A stretch of DNA of 64,000 bases from Streptomyces sp. NBC_01306. Lineage in GTDB: Bacteria; Actinomycetota; Actinomycetes; Streptomycetales; Streptomycetaceae. The position numbers were made by a program, and so were the translations under genes. The notes below the pieces were generated by a model. The model was given only the letters and a program-made list of their open reading frames with translations, did not search any database and was not told the origin of the DNA. Below, piece by piece: positions 17,559 through 26,235 of the stretch. The stretch covers positions 5,399,001 through 5,463,000 of the forward strand of contig NZ_JAPEPC010000001.1 of the NCBI RefSeq assembly GCF_026340465.1, written 5' to 3'. Positions within the stretch are counted from its first letter, which is position 1; each line of letters starts with the position of its first letter.

Positions 17559-18044
17559 CTACAGGTCCTTCCCGTACCAGATGTCCATGTACGGGCCGGT
17601 CGTGTACGCCGGTATCTCCTGGTAGCCCTGGCGTACGTAGAGGCCGCGCGCCTCGACGAGATCGAGGCGGGTGTTCAGCACCATCCTCGTCGCCCCCAGC
17701 CGTCGTGCCGCGTCCTCCAGCAGGGCGAGCAGGATCTTGCCGCCCCCGGTGCCGCGCTGTCCGGGGCGGGTGTACACCCGGGTGAGCTCGGCCGTCGCCG
17801 GGTCGAGCAACCGCACCCCGCCACAGGAAGCGGGCTTGCCCTCGTGCCGCCCGACAAGGAACTCCCCGGTGGGGAAAGCCAGTTGCTCGACCCCGTCGCC
17901 GGCCAGCCCGTCGTCGATCTCCTGCTCGGTGGCGGCCCGCTGCCAGTAACGGCTGGCCACCTCGTCGTAGTAGGAGCGGCGCAGCGCGTACGCGTCGGGG
18001 GTGTCGAAGGGCTCGGGGGCCACGATCCAGGTCACCGGAGCCAT
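17559..18044 (-). CDS. GNAT family N-acetyltransferase
   Basis: 161 aa, the standard GNAT length. The acetyl-CoA binding motif A is RVYTRPGQRGTGGGKILLALL (shown in part: Q-R-G-T-G-G-G), followed by the conserved C-terminal NTRLDLVEARGLYVRQGY. Acceptor substrate unknown. It is convergent with the MFS gene, with a 19-bp spacer. Confidence 0.88.
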   Translation of the reverse strand: MAPVTWIVAPEPFDTPDAYALRRSYYDEVASRYWQRAATEQEIDDGLAGDGVEQLAFPTGEFLVGRHEGKPASCGGVRLLDPATAELTRVYTRPGQRGTGGGKILLALLEDAARRLGATRMVLNTRLDLVEARGLYVRQGYQEIPAYTTGPYMDIWYGKDL

Positions 18045-18155
18045 TGTGGCGGCAGTGCCGCTGTTTGGCACCCGGATTCCGGGACATTCGAACGGCGTAC
18101 GAATGGCGCCCGCTGCCGGTGCGGCACCGGGTGAAGTGAAGGGAGAGGCTGCGTC

Positions 18156-18410
18156 ATGACGTACGAACAGAGCAGGCAGGACCGGCAGGAGCGGTCGGAA
18201 GCGGCGCCGGGGCAGACCGGTACCAGTGGCCCGGATGTACGCGTCCCGGACGTACGCGGCGACGGCTTGGAAGCAGGCACGGCCGACGGGCACGAAGAGG
18301 AGCCGGTGCCGGACTCCGTCGCGGAAGCGGGCGCGGACCCCGCCGCGGACGTACGGGGGACCGGCTTCGAGACCGAGGCAGCGGGCCGCGCACACCACCG
18401 GCCGCGGTGA
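18156..18410 (+). CDS. small hydrophilic hypothetical protein, 84 aa
   Basis: ATG eight bases after GGGAGAGG, an excellent ribosome binding site. The product is strongly hydrophilic, rich in Glu, Asp, Gly, Ala and Arg (EEEPVPDSVAEAGADPAAD), probably disordered, with no cysteine or membrane segment. No family recognised. The third-position GC pattern is weaker than in its neighbours, so it may be non-coding. Confidence 0.45.
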   Translation: MTYEQSRQDRQERSEAAPGQTGTSGPDVRVPDVRGDGLEAGTADGHEEEPVPDSVAEAGADPAADVRGTGFETEAAGRAHHRPR

Positions 18411-18484
18411 GGCGGGGGCGGCAGAACTGCGGCTCGCGCTCCGCACCCGCCGTGAGGTGGCGGAGCGCGGAGCCGAAGCTCTGA

Positions 18485-18811
18485 TCAGCCGTTCTTCGGG
18501 GCGGCCTGCTGGACGACCTCGAAGGACCACAGGGACGAGCCGGAGGCGGCGGGCTTGGGCCGCTCGCCACCCTCCGCGCCGCCGGCGTGGGCGCCGCGCA
18601 TGGAGGTCGCCATCCACTTCTCGAAGTCGGCCTCGCTGGCCCAGCGGGTGTAGACGAGGTACTGGTCGGTCCCCTCGATCGGGCGCAGCAGCTCGAACCA
18701 CTCGAAGCCGTCGGAGTTCTCCACGGATCCCGCGCGGGAGGCGAACCGCTTCTCCAGCACCTCGCGCTGCTCGTCGGGCACGGTCAGGACGTTGATCTTC
18801 ACGATGCTCAT
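18485..18811 (-). CDS. antibiotic biosynthesis monooxygenase (ABM) domain protein
   Basis: 108 aa dimeric ferredoxin-like fold. MSIVKINVLTVPDEQREVLEKRF begins the first strand and helix (shown over 20 residues in the gene; key elements INVLTVP and FEWFELLRP), and YLVYTRWASEADFEKWM is the conserved second half seen in ABM, heme-degrading MhuD/IsdG and related enzymes. A His/Gly-containing tail follows. It could be a heme oxygenase-like or quinone-forming enzyme; the sequence does not decide. ATG has AGGA eight bases upstream. Confidence 0.85.
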   Translation of the reverse strand: MSIVKINVLTVPDEQREVLEKRFASRAGSVENSDGFEWFELLRPIEGTDQYLVYTRWASEADFEKWMATSMRGAHAGGAEGGERPKPAASGSSLWSFEVVQQAAPKNG

Positions 18812-18855
18812 ATCGCCCATCCTGCCGTACCCGCCGCTCACCGGTGCCGGGCGGG

Positions 18856-19542
18856 TCAGGCGACCACCCGTGCCAGGACGAAGCCGTCGTACCCCTTGCT
18901 GCCCACCGTCTGGAGCGCGGTCGCGCTGAGCTTCGGGTGGTCGGCGATCATCTCGATCATCGCCCGCGTGCCCCGGACCCGCGGATCCGTGTTGGCCGGA
19001 TCGACGACCGCGCCGTCGCGCACCACGTTGTCCCCGATGATCACGCTGCCCGGCCGGGTCAGCTTCAGGACCCACTCCAGGTAGTGCGGGTTGTTCGGCT
19101 TGTCGGCGTCGATGAAGACCAGGTCGAAGGGGCCGGCGCCCTCGGCTGCCAGCACCGGCAGGGTGTCGAGGGCCGCTCCCGTCCTGACCTCGGCGACCGA
19201 ACCGAGCCCGGCACCCGCCAGATTGGCGCGGGCCACATCGGCGGCCGCCGGGTCCGCCTCCAGGGAGACGAGACGGCCGTCGGACGGGAGCGCCCTGGCC
19301 AGCCAGATGGTGCTGTAGCCGCCGAGCGTGCCGATTTCGAGGATGGTGCGTGCGCCCTGGATACGGGCCAGCAGATGCAGCAGCTTGCCCTGGTTCGGGG
19401 CGACGTTCATCGGGATCAGGCCGGCGGCGTCGCTGGCGGCCAGAGTGGCCTCCAAGGCGTCGTCGGCCGGGACCAGATGGTCGGTGAAGTACCGGTCGAC
19501 CTCGGTCCACCGGTCCTGATCCTGGTGCTGGATCTCGGGCAT
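18856..19542 (-). CDS. class I SAM-dependent O-methyltransferase (family 3)
   Basis: 228 aa, matching the CCoAOMT/COMT-like family 3. The SAM pocket is visible in ILEIGTLGGYSTIWLA (motif I) and LVSLEADPAAADVA, and the divalent metal and catalytic Asp in FDLVFIDADKPNN with a later IIGDNVV. These enzymes methylate catechol-type hydroxyls on phenolics or secondary metabolites. RBS GGGAGGAA seven bases before ATG. The upstream inverted repeat at 19572-19601 may control it. Confidence 0.9.
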   Translation of the reverse strand: MPEIQHQDQDRWTEVDRYFTDHLVPADDALEATLAASDAAGLIPMNVAPNQGKLLHLLARIQGARTILEIGTLGGYSTIWLARALPSDGRLVSLEADPAAADVARANLAGAGLGSVAEVRTGAALDTLPVLAAEGAGPFDLVFIDADKPNNPHYLEWVLKLTRPGSVIIGDNVVRDGAVVDPANTDPRVRGTRAMIEMIADHPKLSATALQTVGSKGYDGFVLARVVA

Positions 19543-19571
19543 GGATTCCTCCCACGGGTCCGCCGAAAAAT

Positions 19572-19601
19572 GAGTTCCCGGTAAGTTCCTTCTGGGAACT
19601 C
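19572..19601. promoter_or_regulatory. inverted repeat between DUF2330 and methyltransferase genes
   Basis: Perfect arms gagttccc / gggaactc with a 14-bp spacer that itself contains agttcc. It lies 30 bp upstream of the methyltransferase start and 43 bp after the stop of the DUF2330 gene on the same strand, so it is either an operator or a weak terminator. Confidence 0.5.
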
Positions 19602-19644
19602 ACCCAGGAATCTACCCGTGGCCCGAGCGCGCGCCCCCGGCGGG

Positions 19645-20904
19645 TCAGGAGAGCGGCGGCGGTACGTGTACCGGCGGCGGAGGTACGACCGGGCGACGGT
19701 GGCGGGCCGTCACCAGCAGCAGCGCCGCCACCACGAGCACCAGCAGCACCCCGCCCACGGTCAGCAGCCAGACCGGGACCCCGCCCGCTGTCAGCAGCCT
19801 CTCCTCGTAGATCACCCGCTGGTAGGGCCGGTCGGACGAGGTACGGCGCAGCTCGTGGTCCCCGTCGATCCGGGACGGCACGGGGAAGCTCTGCTCCAGC
19901 GCGGTCAGATACCGTTCCCCGTCCGCGAAGCGGCCCAGCGCGCCGGTCGACGGGATCCGCCCGGCGTACGTCACCTCGGGCGGCAGTCCGCCGATGGTGC
20001 CCCGCGGCTCCATCCGGTGCGCGGCCAGTACGTACAGCCCGAGCGTCTGGGGGTTCCGCGCACGCCGCGACAGCCGCATCGGATAGACCAGCCGGTCGCT
20101 GGCGAAGCTCAGCCGGAGCGGGTCGAGCACGCCGGTGAGCGTGCCGCCCTTGCGGTCGGGGGCCAGCCGCACCGCGACGTACTCCCACTTCTGGTCGACG
20201 TACGGCTTGAGGTCCTCCGACATCCCGGCGGGCATCCGGAAGCCGTTCAGCCGGAGCCAGCTGTCCAGGGCCGCGGGGTCGGTGGCTGTCAGCCGCGCGA
20301 CGTCGAAGGGCCCCAGCCGTTCGCGGCCGACCACACCGACAGCGGGAGCGCCCGCGGGGCGCGCGGCGGCGGACGCGCCGTCACCGGAGGACCCGGAGCC
20401 GAACGGCCAGTCGTTGCCGTGCGGCCAGAAGTGGTGACGGGTGCGGTGCACCGGCGCGGTGACCGAATCCAGCGCGTCGAAGAGCGCGTTGTCGCCGAGC
20501 GTGACCGTGGCCCGGTGCGGTACCGGCATGATCCAGGCGGCCTGCGCCGCGTTCCCCGCGACCGTCAGGCTCATCACGATCTGCTCGCTGTGCCCGTCCC
20601 AGCGCACCGCCGACGTCTCCCGGTCGACGTTCAGCCGGGACGCCGGGTCGTGCACCAGCGCACCGCACCCGCAGGCGTACGCCGGTGCCATCAGTGATCC
20701 CAACTGCACCGCCAGCAGCGCGAGCACGACAAGGAGCGTTCGGCTCCGCAGCGTCCTCGCGAGCCTCCTCGCACCCAACGGTCGCTGCGCCCGGCCCCCT
20801 CCCCGTATCTGCCGAGCCCGGGGCTCCCGTGCCTGTATGCCTCGCAGCCACATCCCCTGCACCAGCCGTACCCGCCGTACCCGCCGTACCTTCCGTACCC
20901 GCAT
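19645..20904 (-). CDS. DUF2330 domain exported membrane protein
   Basis: 419 aa. A basic N-terminus (KVRRVRRVRLV, encoded by tandem 9-mers) precedes a signal/anchor helix (LLVVLALLAVQLGSL). The mature part starts with YACGCGAL, the cysteine-containing opening typical of DUF2330, and ends with a membrane helix (VPVWLLTVGGVLLVLVV) and a Pro-rich tail. Function unknown; most of the protein should face outward. The start is chosen for GGGGAGAGG nine bases upstream; ATG at 20853 is an alternative without the Val-Arg repeats. Confidence 0.8.
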   Translation of the reverse strand: MRVRKVRRVRRVRLVQGMWLRGIQAREPRARQIRGGGRAQRPLGARRLARTLRSRTLLVVLALLAVQLGSLMAPAYACGCGALVHDPASRLNVDRETSAVRWDGHSEQIVMSLTVAGNAAQAAWIMPVPHRATVTLGDNALFDALDSVTAPVHRTRHHFWPHGNDWPFGSGSSGDGASAAARPAGAPAVGVVGRERLGPFDVARLTATDPAALDSWLRLNGFRMPAGMSEDLKPYVDQKWEYVAVRLAPDRKGGTLTGVLDPLRLSFASDRLVYPMRLSRRARNPQTLGLYVLAAHRMEPRGTIGGLPPEVTYAGRIPSTGALGRFADGERYLTALEQSFPVPSRIDGDHELRRTSSDRPYQRVIYEERLLTAGGVPVWLLTVGGVLLVLVVAALLLVTARHRRPVVPPPPVHVPPPLS

Positions 20905-21329
20905 CCCCCGTGGCCTCTCCCCGTCGCCGTGCCGTGCCGCGTCCGACACGAGCACAGACGGCGGGCGGAGGGGGTCGGTTCCGGACAACCCTGCCGGTGG
21001 TCCGGGGCCCTTCGCGAGGCCGCGGGCTGACGCCGTGCCACAGGGGTCCACGGGCCGAGCGACCTGCGGACCGGCGCGGGCAGTGCTTGAATGGCCCGGT
21101 TGGACAGGCCCAGGAGGTCGGTCACCGGCCGGCCGGGGCGGCGATCCCGGCGGTGGTGTCTCCGTACCCCCAACGGTCGTCCTCACCGTGACCCTTGGCC
21201 GGAACCGCAGGGGCCGGGTCAGGTGAACAGGGGGTTGCCTGCGTCCTTACTCCGGAGCAGTGCGAGTCTCTATCAGACACAGGTACCGGGCATTTCCGGT
21301 GATGAAAACGGGTGGAGGGCCGGCGCGGC
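20905..21329. other. divergent promoter region DUF2330/GT87-PAP2
   Basis: About 425 bp with no supportable gene. The part near 21240-21300 (gagtctctatcagacacagg) is A/T-richer and may hold the promoter of the GT87-PAP2 gene. Confidence 0.4.
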
Positions 21330-23492
21330 GTGGCGAACGACGGGCACAGCGGGGCGCGGACTGCGGTGGGCGCAGGAGCGGGAATCGAGCGGGCACGGGC
21401 GGTGCTCTGGCTGGTCGTCGCCGCACTGGCGGTCCGGCAGGTGGCCGCCATACTGCGGTTGCCGCCCAGCAGACGCCTCACCGACCTGGAGACGTGGACG
21501 GGCGCCGACGGCGTGCTGCACATCGGCGGGCCGCTCTACGCGACCGGGAAGTTCACCGGGACCCCGTTCTCCGGTCTCGTACTGAAACCGCTGACCCGTT
21601 CCGCCGAGCAGAGCCTCGGTGTCGCCTGGACCTTCGGGTCGCTGCTGCTCGTCGTCGTCCTCGGCGTGGTCGTGGCGCGCGCGCTGCCGGGCGAGGTCTC
21701 CCGGCGCACGTCGCTGATCGCCGCCCCCGTCGCGATCAGCCTGCTGATGCTCTCGCTGCCGGTGCGCAACGCCTTCCACCTCGGCCAGACCAGTATCATC
21801 CCGGTGCTGCTCGTCCTGCTGGGGTGCTTCGCCGTACGGGACGAGCGCGGCTCCGGAGCGCTCATCGGGCTCGGGGCCGCGCTCCAGCCCACCGTGCTTC
21901 TCTTCGTGCCGCTGCTCTGGCTGACCGGCCGCAGGCGCGCCGCGCTCTCCGCCACCGCCGCCTTCGCCGTCTGCACGGCGCTCGCCTGGGCCCTGATGGC
22001 GCGTGACTCCTGGACGTACTGGATCCACCACGTGGCGGGAGCCGGCCTCGGCTCGCACCCGGACGGGCTCGCCAACCAGTCGATGCACGGCGCGCTGCTG
22101 CGCTTCGGTCTGCACGGGCCGCTGGAGATCGTGGTCTTCCTGGTCCTCGCAGTGGCGGTCTCGGTGCTCGCGCTGCGCCGCGCGGCGCGCTACGCGAAGG
22201 ACGGACAGCTGCTGCTCGCCGTCGCGGTGACGGGCTGCGCCGCGGTCGCCGTCTCGCCGACCGCCTGGCAGCACCAGCTGCTGTGGGTGCTGCTCGCGGT
22301 CGTCGGCCGGGTCGGCCGGCGCGCCGCCGACCGGATGGTCTGGCCCGCCGTGGTCGTGCTGGTGAGCACCCTGCCGGGCACGATGCTGCTGCCCAACATG
22401 GCGGCGCTGTACCCGGTACGGGACAACGTGGTGCTGCTGACCGCGCTGGCCGCCGCCTGCGCCGTGCCGTTCATGGGCCGCACCGCGCCCGGCTGGGACG
22501 CGGCGGAGCCCACCGTCTACGCCACGCCCGTCCCGGCCCGCTGGAGCCGGGTCCCGCTGCTGCCGTTCTGGCGGCGGGTGCTGACCCGCCCCAATCTGCT
22601 GCTCGAACTCCTCGCGATCCGCGTCGGCTACTCGGTGTACTCGCACATCCGGGCCGCCGCGACCGGCGGCCGGTCCGCCGCCGAGGCGCACGGTCGTACG
22701 GTCGTCTCGATCGAGAAGGCCCTGCACATCAACATCGAGCACTGGGCCAACCACGCGGTGGTGAAGGTCCACTGGCTCGAATCGTTCTTCAACTTCTACT
22801 ACGAGTCGTTCCACTTCGTGGTGCCGCTGGCGATCCTCGCCGTGCTGTACGTCCGCCGCCCCAGCGACTACCGCTGGGCCCGTACGTCGCTCTCGTTCGC
22901 GACCCTCCTCGGGCTGGTCGGGTTCTACTTCTTCCCGCTGGCCCCGCCCCGGCTGATGCCGGGCCTGGGCTTCATCGACTCGGTCCACGGGGTGCAGGAC
23001 CTGGCGCACCCGGACTACGGCGCGATGACGGCGATGACCAACCAGTACGCGGCGATGCCCTCGCTGCACTTCGGCTGGGCGCTGTGGTGCGGGGTCACCG
23101 TCGCCGTCCTGGTCCCGAAGCGCTGGATGAAGGCGCTTGCGCTGCTGCACCCGCTCTTCACGGTCAGCGCGATCATCGCCACCGCCAACCACTGGGTGCT
23201 CGACGCGATCGGCGGGGCGACGGTGGTGGCGCTCGGCTTCGGGCTCACCTATCTGCTGGCCGGCCCGCGCACGCTGCTGGCCCCGACGGACGGGGCGGCG
23301 GAGGTGCCGAACGCAGCCTCTCCGTCACCGGACCTGTCGTCCGAGCCCCCGTCGTCCGAGCCCCCCTCGTCCGAGCCCGAGCCCCCGTCGTCCGAGCCCA
23401 AGCCGTCCGAGCCCGAGCCTCCGTTGTCCAAGCCGTCCGAGCCCGAGCCCCCCTCGTCCGAGCCGGAGCCCGAGGCGGCCGGCACCGGCTGA
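21330..23492 (+). CDS. bifunctional GT87 glycosyltransferase / PAP2 phosphatase membrane protein
   Basis: 720 aa. The N-terminal about 400 residues form a polytopic GT87 (polyprenol-phosphate-mannose dependent mannosyltransferase-like) domain. The C-terminal domain is PAP2/AUR1-like, with FFPLAPPRLMPG, AAMPSLHFGWALW (catalytic His) and ANHWVLDAIGG (second His and Asp). The architecture fits a cell-envelope lipid pathway in which a polyprenyl or inositol phospholipid is glycosylated and a phosphate-linked headgroup transferred. The last about 55 residues are a Pro/Ser/Glu repeat. GTG start about eleven bases after GGAGGG. Confidence 0.88.
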   Translation: MANDGHSGARTAVGAGAGIERARAVLWLVVAALAVRQVAAILRLPPSRRLTDLETWTGADGVLHIGGPLYATGKFTGTPFSGLVLKPLTRSAEQSLGVAWTFGSLLLVVVLGVVVARALPGEVSRRTSLIAAPVAISLLMLSLPVRNAFHLGQTSIIPVLLVLLGCFAVRDERGSGALIGLGAALQPTVLLFVPLLWLTGRRRAALSATAAFAVCTALAWALMARDSWTYWIHHVAGAGLGSHPDGLANQSMHGALLRFGLHGPLEIVVFLVLAVAVSVLALRRAARYAKDGQLLLAVAVTGCAAVAVSPTAWQHQLLWVLLAVVGRVGRRAADRMVWPAVVVLVSTLPGTMLLPNMAALYPVRDNVVLLTALAAACAVPFMGRTAPGWDAAEPTVYATPVPARWSRVPLLPFWRRVLTRPNLLLELLAIRVGYSVYSHIRAAATGGRSAAEAHGRTVVSIEKALHINIEHWANHAVVKVHWLESFFNFYYESFHFVVPLAILAVLYVRRPSDYRWARTSLSFATLLGLVGFYFFPLAPPRLMPGLGFIDSVHGVQDLAHPDYGAMTAMTNQYAAMPSLHFGWALWCGVTVAVLVPKRWMKALALLHPLFTVSAIIATANHWVLDAIGGATVVALGFGLTYLLAGPRTLLAPTDGAAEVPNAASPSPDLSSEPPSSEPPSSEPEPPSSEPKPSEPEPPLSKPSEPEPPSSEPEPEAAGTG
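23338..23476 (+). repeat. coding Pro/Ser/Glu repeat
   Basis: Repeats of tcgtccgagccc(ccg) and ccgtccgagcccgag encode SSEPP and PSEPEPP units at the C-terminus of the GT87-PAP2 protein. Such repeats vary in copy number and may form a wall-spanning or disordered tail. Confidence 0.85.
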
Positions 23493-23539
23493 CGGGCCGG
23501 GCCGGGTCAGATCCGCAGAGCGGGCGCCGGCCCGGCCGG

Positions 23540-24784
23540 TCAGCCGCGGTTCACCTGGAGCCCCTTGATCCCGTTCAGCCAGGCCGAGCGCAGCCGCCGC
23601 GGGTCACCGGTCAGCTTCAGGTCCGGCAGCACGTCCGCGATGGCGTTGAAGATCAGGTTGATCTCCAGTACGGCGAGGGACTTGCCCAGGCAGAAGTGCG
23701 GGCCGCCGCCGCCGAAGCCGAGGTGCGGATTGGGGTCGCGGGTGATGTCGAACTGCTCCGGGTTCTCGAAGACCTCGGGGTCGTTGTTGGCCGACGAGTA
23801 GAAGATGCCGACCCGGTCACCCGCCTTGATCTGCTGCCCGCCCAGCTCCAGGTCCTGGGTCGCGGTGCGCTGGAAGGACACCACCGGGGTGGCCCAGCGC
23901 ACGATCTCCTCGGCCGTCGTATCGGGCCGTTCGGCCTTGTAGCGCTCCCACTGCTCGGGGTGCGTGAGGAAGGCGTGCATACCGTGACTGATCGCGTTGC
24001 GGGTGGTCTCGTTGCCCGCGACCGCGAGCAGGATGACGAAGAAACCGAACTCGTCCGACGACAGGTTCCCCTCGCCCTCCGCCGCGACGAGCGTGGACAC
24101 GATGTCCTTGGCCGGGCACTCCTTGCGGTCCGCCGCGAGGTTCATCGCGTACGAGACGATCTCCATCGCCGCTTCGGCGCCGACCTCCTCCGTGATCGCG
24201 TACTCCGGATCGTCGTACGCCGCCATCTTGTTGGACCAGTCGAAGATCTTGGCCCGGTCCTGCTGCGGTACGCCGATGAGCTCCGCGATGGCCTGGAGCG
24301 GCAGCTCCACCGCGATGTTGGTCACGAAGTCGAAGGAGCCGTCGTCCGCCGCACCCGCCAGCGCGGTCTCGACGATCGAGCGGGCGCGCCGGCGCAGGGT
24401 GTCCTCCAGCGAGCGGATGGCGCGCGGGGTGAAGCCGCGCTGGACGATCTGGCGGACCCTGGTGTGTTCCGGCGGGTCCATGTTGAGCATGATCAGCCGC
24501 TGTACGTCGATCTGGTCGCGGCTAATGGACTCGTTGAACCGGATGACGGCGGTGTTGGTGTTGGACGAGAACAGCTCCGGGTGCGTGGAGACGTACTTGA
24601 CGTCCGCGTGCCGGGTCACGGCCCAGTACCCCTCGTCGCCGAAGCCCGCGATCCCGGCCGGCTGGGTGCACCACCAGACCGGAGCGGTCTGCCGGAGCTG
24701 GGCGAACTCCGGGTGCGGGACCCGGGATTGGAGCAGATCAGGATCCGTGAAGTCGAACCCTTCGGGCAGATGGGGGCAGTGCAT
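23540..24784 (-). CDS. cytochrome P450, CYP125-like (steroid C26/27 monooxygenase)
   Basis: 414 aa. The heme loop is FGGGGPHFCLG (Cys365), the I-helix LLAVAGNETTRN and the K-helix EEIVRWATPV. From memory of the family it aligns over its length with mycobacterial CYP125A1: HPEFAQLR-TAP-WW, VQR--MLNMD-P-HTR-R, ELPLQAIA-L-GVPQ, DEFGFFV--LAVAGNETTRN, and LRS-WLNGIK at the end. CYP125 oxidises the terminal side-chain carbon of cholesterol/cholestenone to the acid. Divergent from a FadA5-like thiolase, with KstR-type and motif-B boxes between. A 3Fe-4S ferredoxin at 36631 is a likely electron donor. ATG start after GGAGG. Confidence 0.9.
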   Translation of the reverse strand: MHCPHLPEGFDFTDPDLLQSRVPHPEFAQLRQTAPVWWCTQPAGIAGFGDEGYWAVTRHADVKYVSTHPELFSSNTNTAVIRFNESISRDQIDVQRLIMLNMDPPEHTRVRQIVQRGFTPRAIRSLEDTLRRRARSIVETALAGAADDGSFDFVTNIAVELPLQAIAELIGVPQQDRAKIFDWSNKMAAYDDPEYAITEEVGAEAAMEIVSYAMNLAADRKECPAKDIVSTLVAAEGEGNLSSDEFGFFVILLAVAGNETTRNAISHGMHAFLTHPEQWERYKAERPDTTAEEIVRWATPVVSFQRTATQDLELGGQQIKAGDRVGIFYSSANNDPEVFENPEQFDITRDPNPHLGFGGGGPHFCLGKSLAVLEINLIFNAIADVLPDLKLTGDPRRLRSAWLNGIKGLQVNRG

Positions 24785-24834
24785 CGGCTCCTCCAACTCC
24801 AGGTCTGGCTGGCTGTGTCCGGCCGCTCAATCGT

Positions 24835-24849
24835 CTGACGACCCATCAG
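24835..24849. promoter_or_regulatory. motif B site (CTGACG-N3-CRTCAG)
   Basis: CTGACG ACC CATCAG, one mismatch to perfect symmetry, 50 bp upstream of the CYP125-like start and 17 bp from a KstR-type box. It is one of six such sites in the window, all at genes of the same catabolic set. Confidence 0.6.
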
Positions 24850-24865
24850 ATGTGCTCCGAAAGAT

Positions 24866-24879
24866 AGTAACGAGTTCTA
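24866..24879. promoter_or_regulatory. KstR-type box (motif A)
   Basis: AGTAACGAGTTCTA matches TNNAACNNGTTNNA at all positions except the first. It lies in the P450/thiolase divergent promoter. Confidence 0.7.
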
Positions 24880-24995
24880 CAAGGAGCAAGGGTTCCGGAC
24901 GGAGTTGTTGCGTGCGGAATGGGTGCCCGGCACCGCAAGACCCGTGCACAGGCCTTGCGTACCGGGGGTAGCACTCATAAGACTGCACAGAGAAC

Positions 24996-25009
24996 TAGAA
25001 CGCGTATCA
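24996..25009. promoter_or_regulatory. KstR-type box (motif A), thiolase promoter
   Basis: TAGAACGCGTATCA, with one mismatch in the core (GTA for GTT). It is 57 bp upstream of the thiolase start. The same variant right half, GTATCA, recurs at the ALDH promoter. Confidence 0.6.
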
Positions 25010-25065
25010 GTTCTTCCGCGCGGGCGCCGGGACGCCTCAGCGGACGTGGAGGAGAGGACGAGCTC

Positions 25066-26235
25066 ATGGCCGCGGAACCCGTCATCGTCGAAGCCGTACG
25101 TACCCCCATCGGCAGGCGCGGAGGCGCCCTCGCCAATCTCCATCCCGCCTATCTGCTGGGCGAGACCTACCGTGAACTCCTGGGCCGCACCGCCATCCAC
25201 GCCGACTGCGTCGAGCAGATCGTCGGCGGTACGGTCACCCACGCGGGCGAGCAGTCCATGAACCCGGCGCGCAGCGCGTGGCTGGCCATGGGGCTGCCGT
25301 ACGAGACCGCTGCGACCACCGTGGACTGTCAGTGCGGATCCTCGCAGCAGGCCAGCCACATGGTGGCCAACATGATCGCGGGCGGGGTCATGGACATCGG
25401 CATCAGCTGCGGTGTCGAGGCGATGTCCCGGGTGCCGCTGGGCAGCGGCTCCAAGCACGGTCCCGGCAAGCCCTTCCCCGACGAGTGGAACGTCGACCTG
25501 CCGAACCAGTTCGAGGCCGCCGAGCGGATCGCCCGCCACCGGGGGCTGACCCGCGAGAACGTCGACTCGCTGGGCCTCATCTCGCAGGAGCGGGCCGCCG
25601 CCGCCTGGGCCGAGGAGCGCTTCAAACGGGAGACCTTCGCCGTCCAGGTCCCCACCACCGAGGACGAACAGGCCGCGGGGCAGGGCATGTGGCGCCTCGT
25701 CGACCGCGACGAGGGGCTGCGTGACACCACGATGGAGGGGCTCGCCCGGCTCAAGCCGGTGATGCCGGTCGCCGTGCACACCGCGGGGAACTCCTCGCAG
25801 ATATCCGACGGCGCCTGCGCGATCATGTGGGCGTCCAAGCGGATGGCGCGGGCGCTCAAGCTCAGGCCGCGGGCGCGGATCGTCGCCCAGGCGCTGGTGG
25901 GTTCGGACCCGCACTTCCATCTGGACGGGCCGGTCGACGCGACGCGTGCGGTGCTCGGCAAGGCGGGGATGTCGCTCAAGGACATCGACATCGTGGAGAT
26001 CAACGAGGCGTTCGCGTCGGTGGTGCTGAGCTGGGCCCAGGTCTTCGAGCAGGACCTGGAGAAGGTCAACGTGAACGGTGGGGCGATCGCGCTGGGGCAT
26101 CCGGTGGGGGCGACCGGCGCGCGGCTGATCACCACCGCACTGCACGAGCTGGAGCGCAGGGACAAGGAGTTCGCACTGATCACGATGTGCGCGGGCGGCG
26201 CGCTGGCCACCGGCACGATCATTCAGCGGCTGTAG
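25066..26235 (+). CDS. acetyl-CoA acyltransferase, FadA5-like steroid thiolase
   Basis: 389 aa thiolase that releases acetyl- or propionyl-CoA from a 3-ketoacyl-CoA. The nucleophile Cys90 is in VDCQCGSSQQA, the His in NGGAIALGHPVGATGAR, and the second Cys in MCAGGALATG, all intact. The N-terminus (EAVRTPIGRRGGALA) and spacing resemble FadA5, the mycobacterial thiolase of cholesterol side-chain degradation. RBS GGAGGAGAGG. KstR-type boxes precede it. The 3' end overlaps the convergent EcfS gene by 17 bp. Confidence 0.9.
   Translation: MAAEPVIVEAVRTPIGRRGGALANLHPAYLLGETYRELLGRTAIHADCVEQIVGGTVTHAGEQSMNPARSAWLAMGLPYETAATTVDCQCGSSQQASHMVANMIAGGVMDIGISCGVEAMSRVPLGSGSKHGPGKPFPDEWNVDLPNQFEAAERIARHRGLTRENVDSLGLISQERAAAAWAEERFKRETFAVQVPTTEDEQAAGQGMWRLVDRDEGLRDTTMEGLARLKPVMPVAVHTAGNSSQISDGACAIMWASKRMARALKLRPRARIVAQALVGSDPHFHLDGPVDATRAVLGKAGMSLKDIDIVEINEAFASVVLSWAQVFEQDLEKVNVNGGAIALGHPVGATGARLITTALHELERRDKEFALITMCAGGALATGTIIQRL

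Noticed and set aside
14221..17625. very long open frame of 1134 codons spanning both MFS genes
   Set aside because: It is out of frame with two unmistakable transporters and encodes an Arg/Pro/His-rich sequence; typical high-GC shadow.
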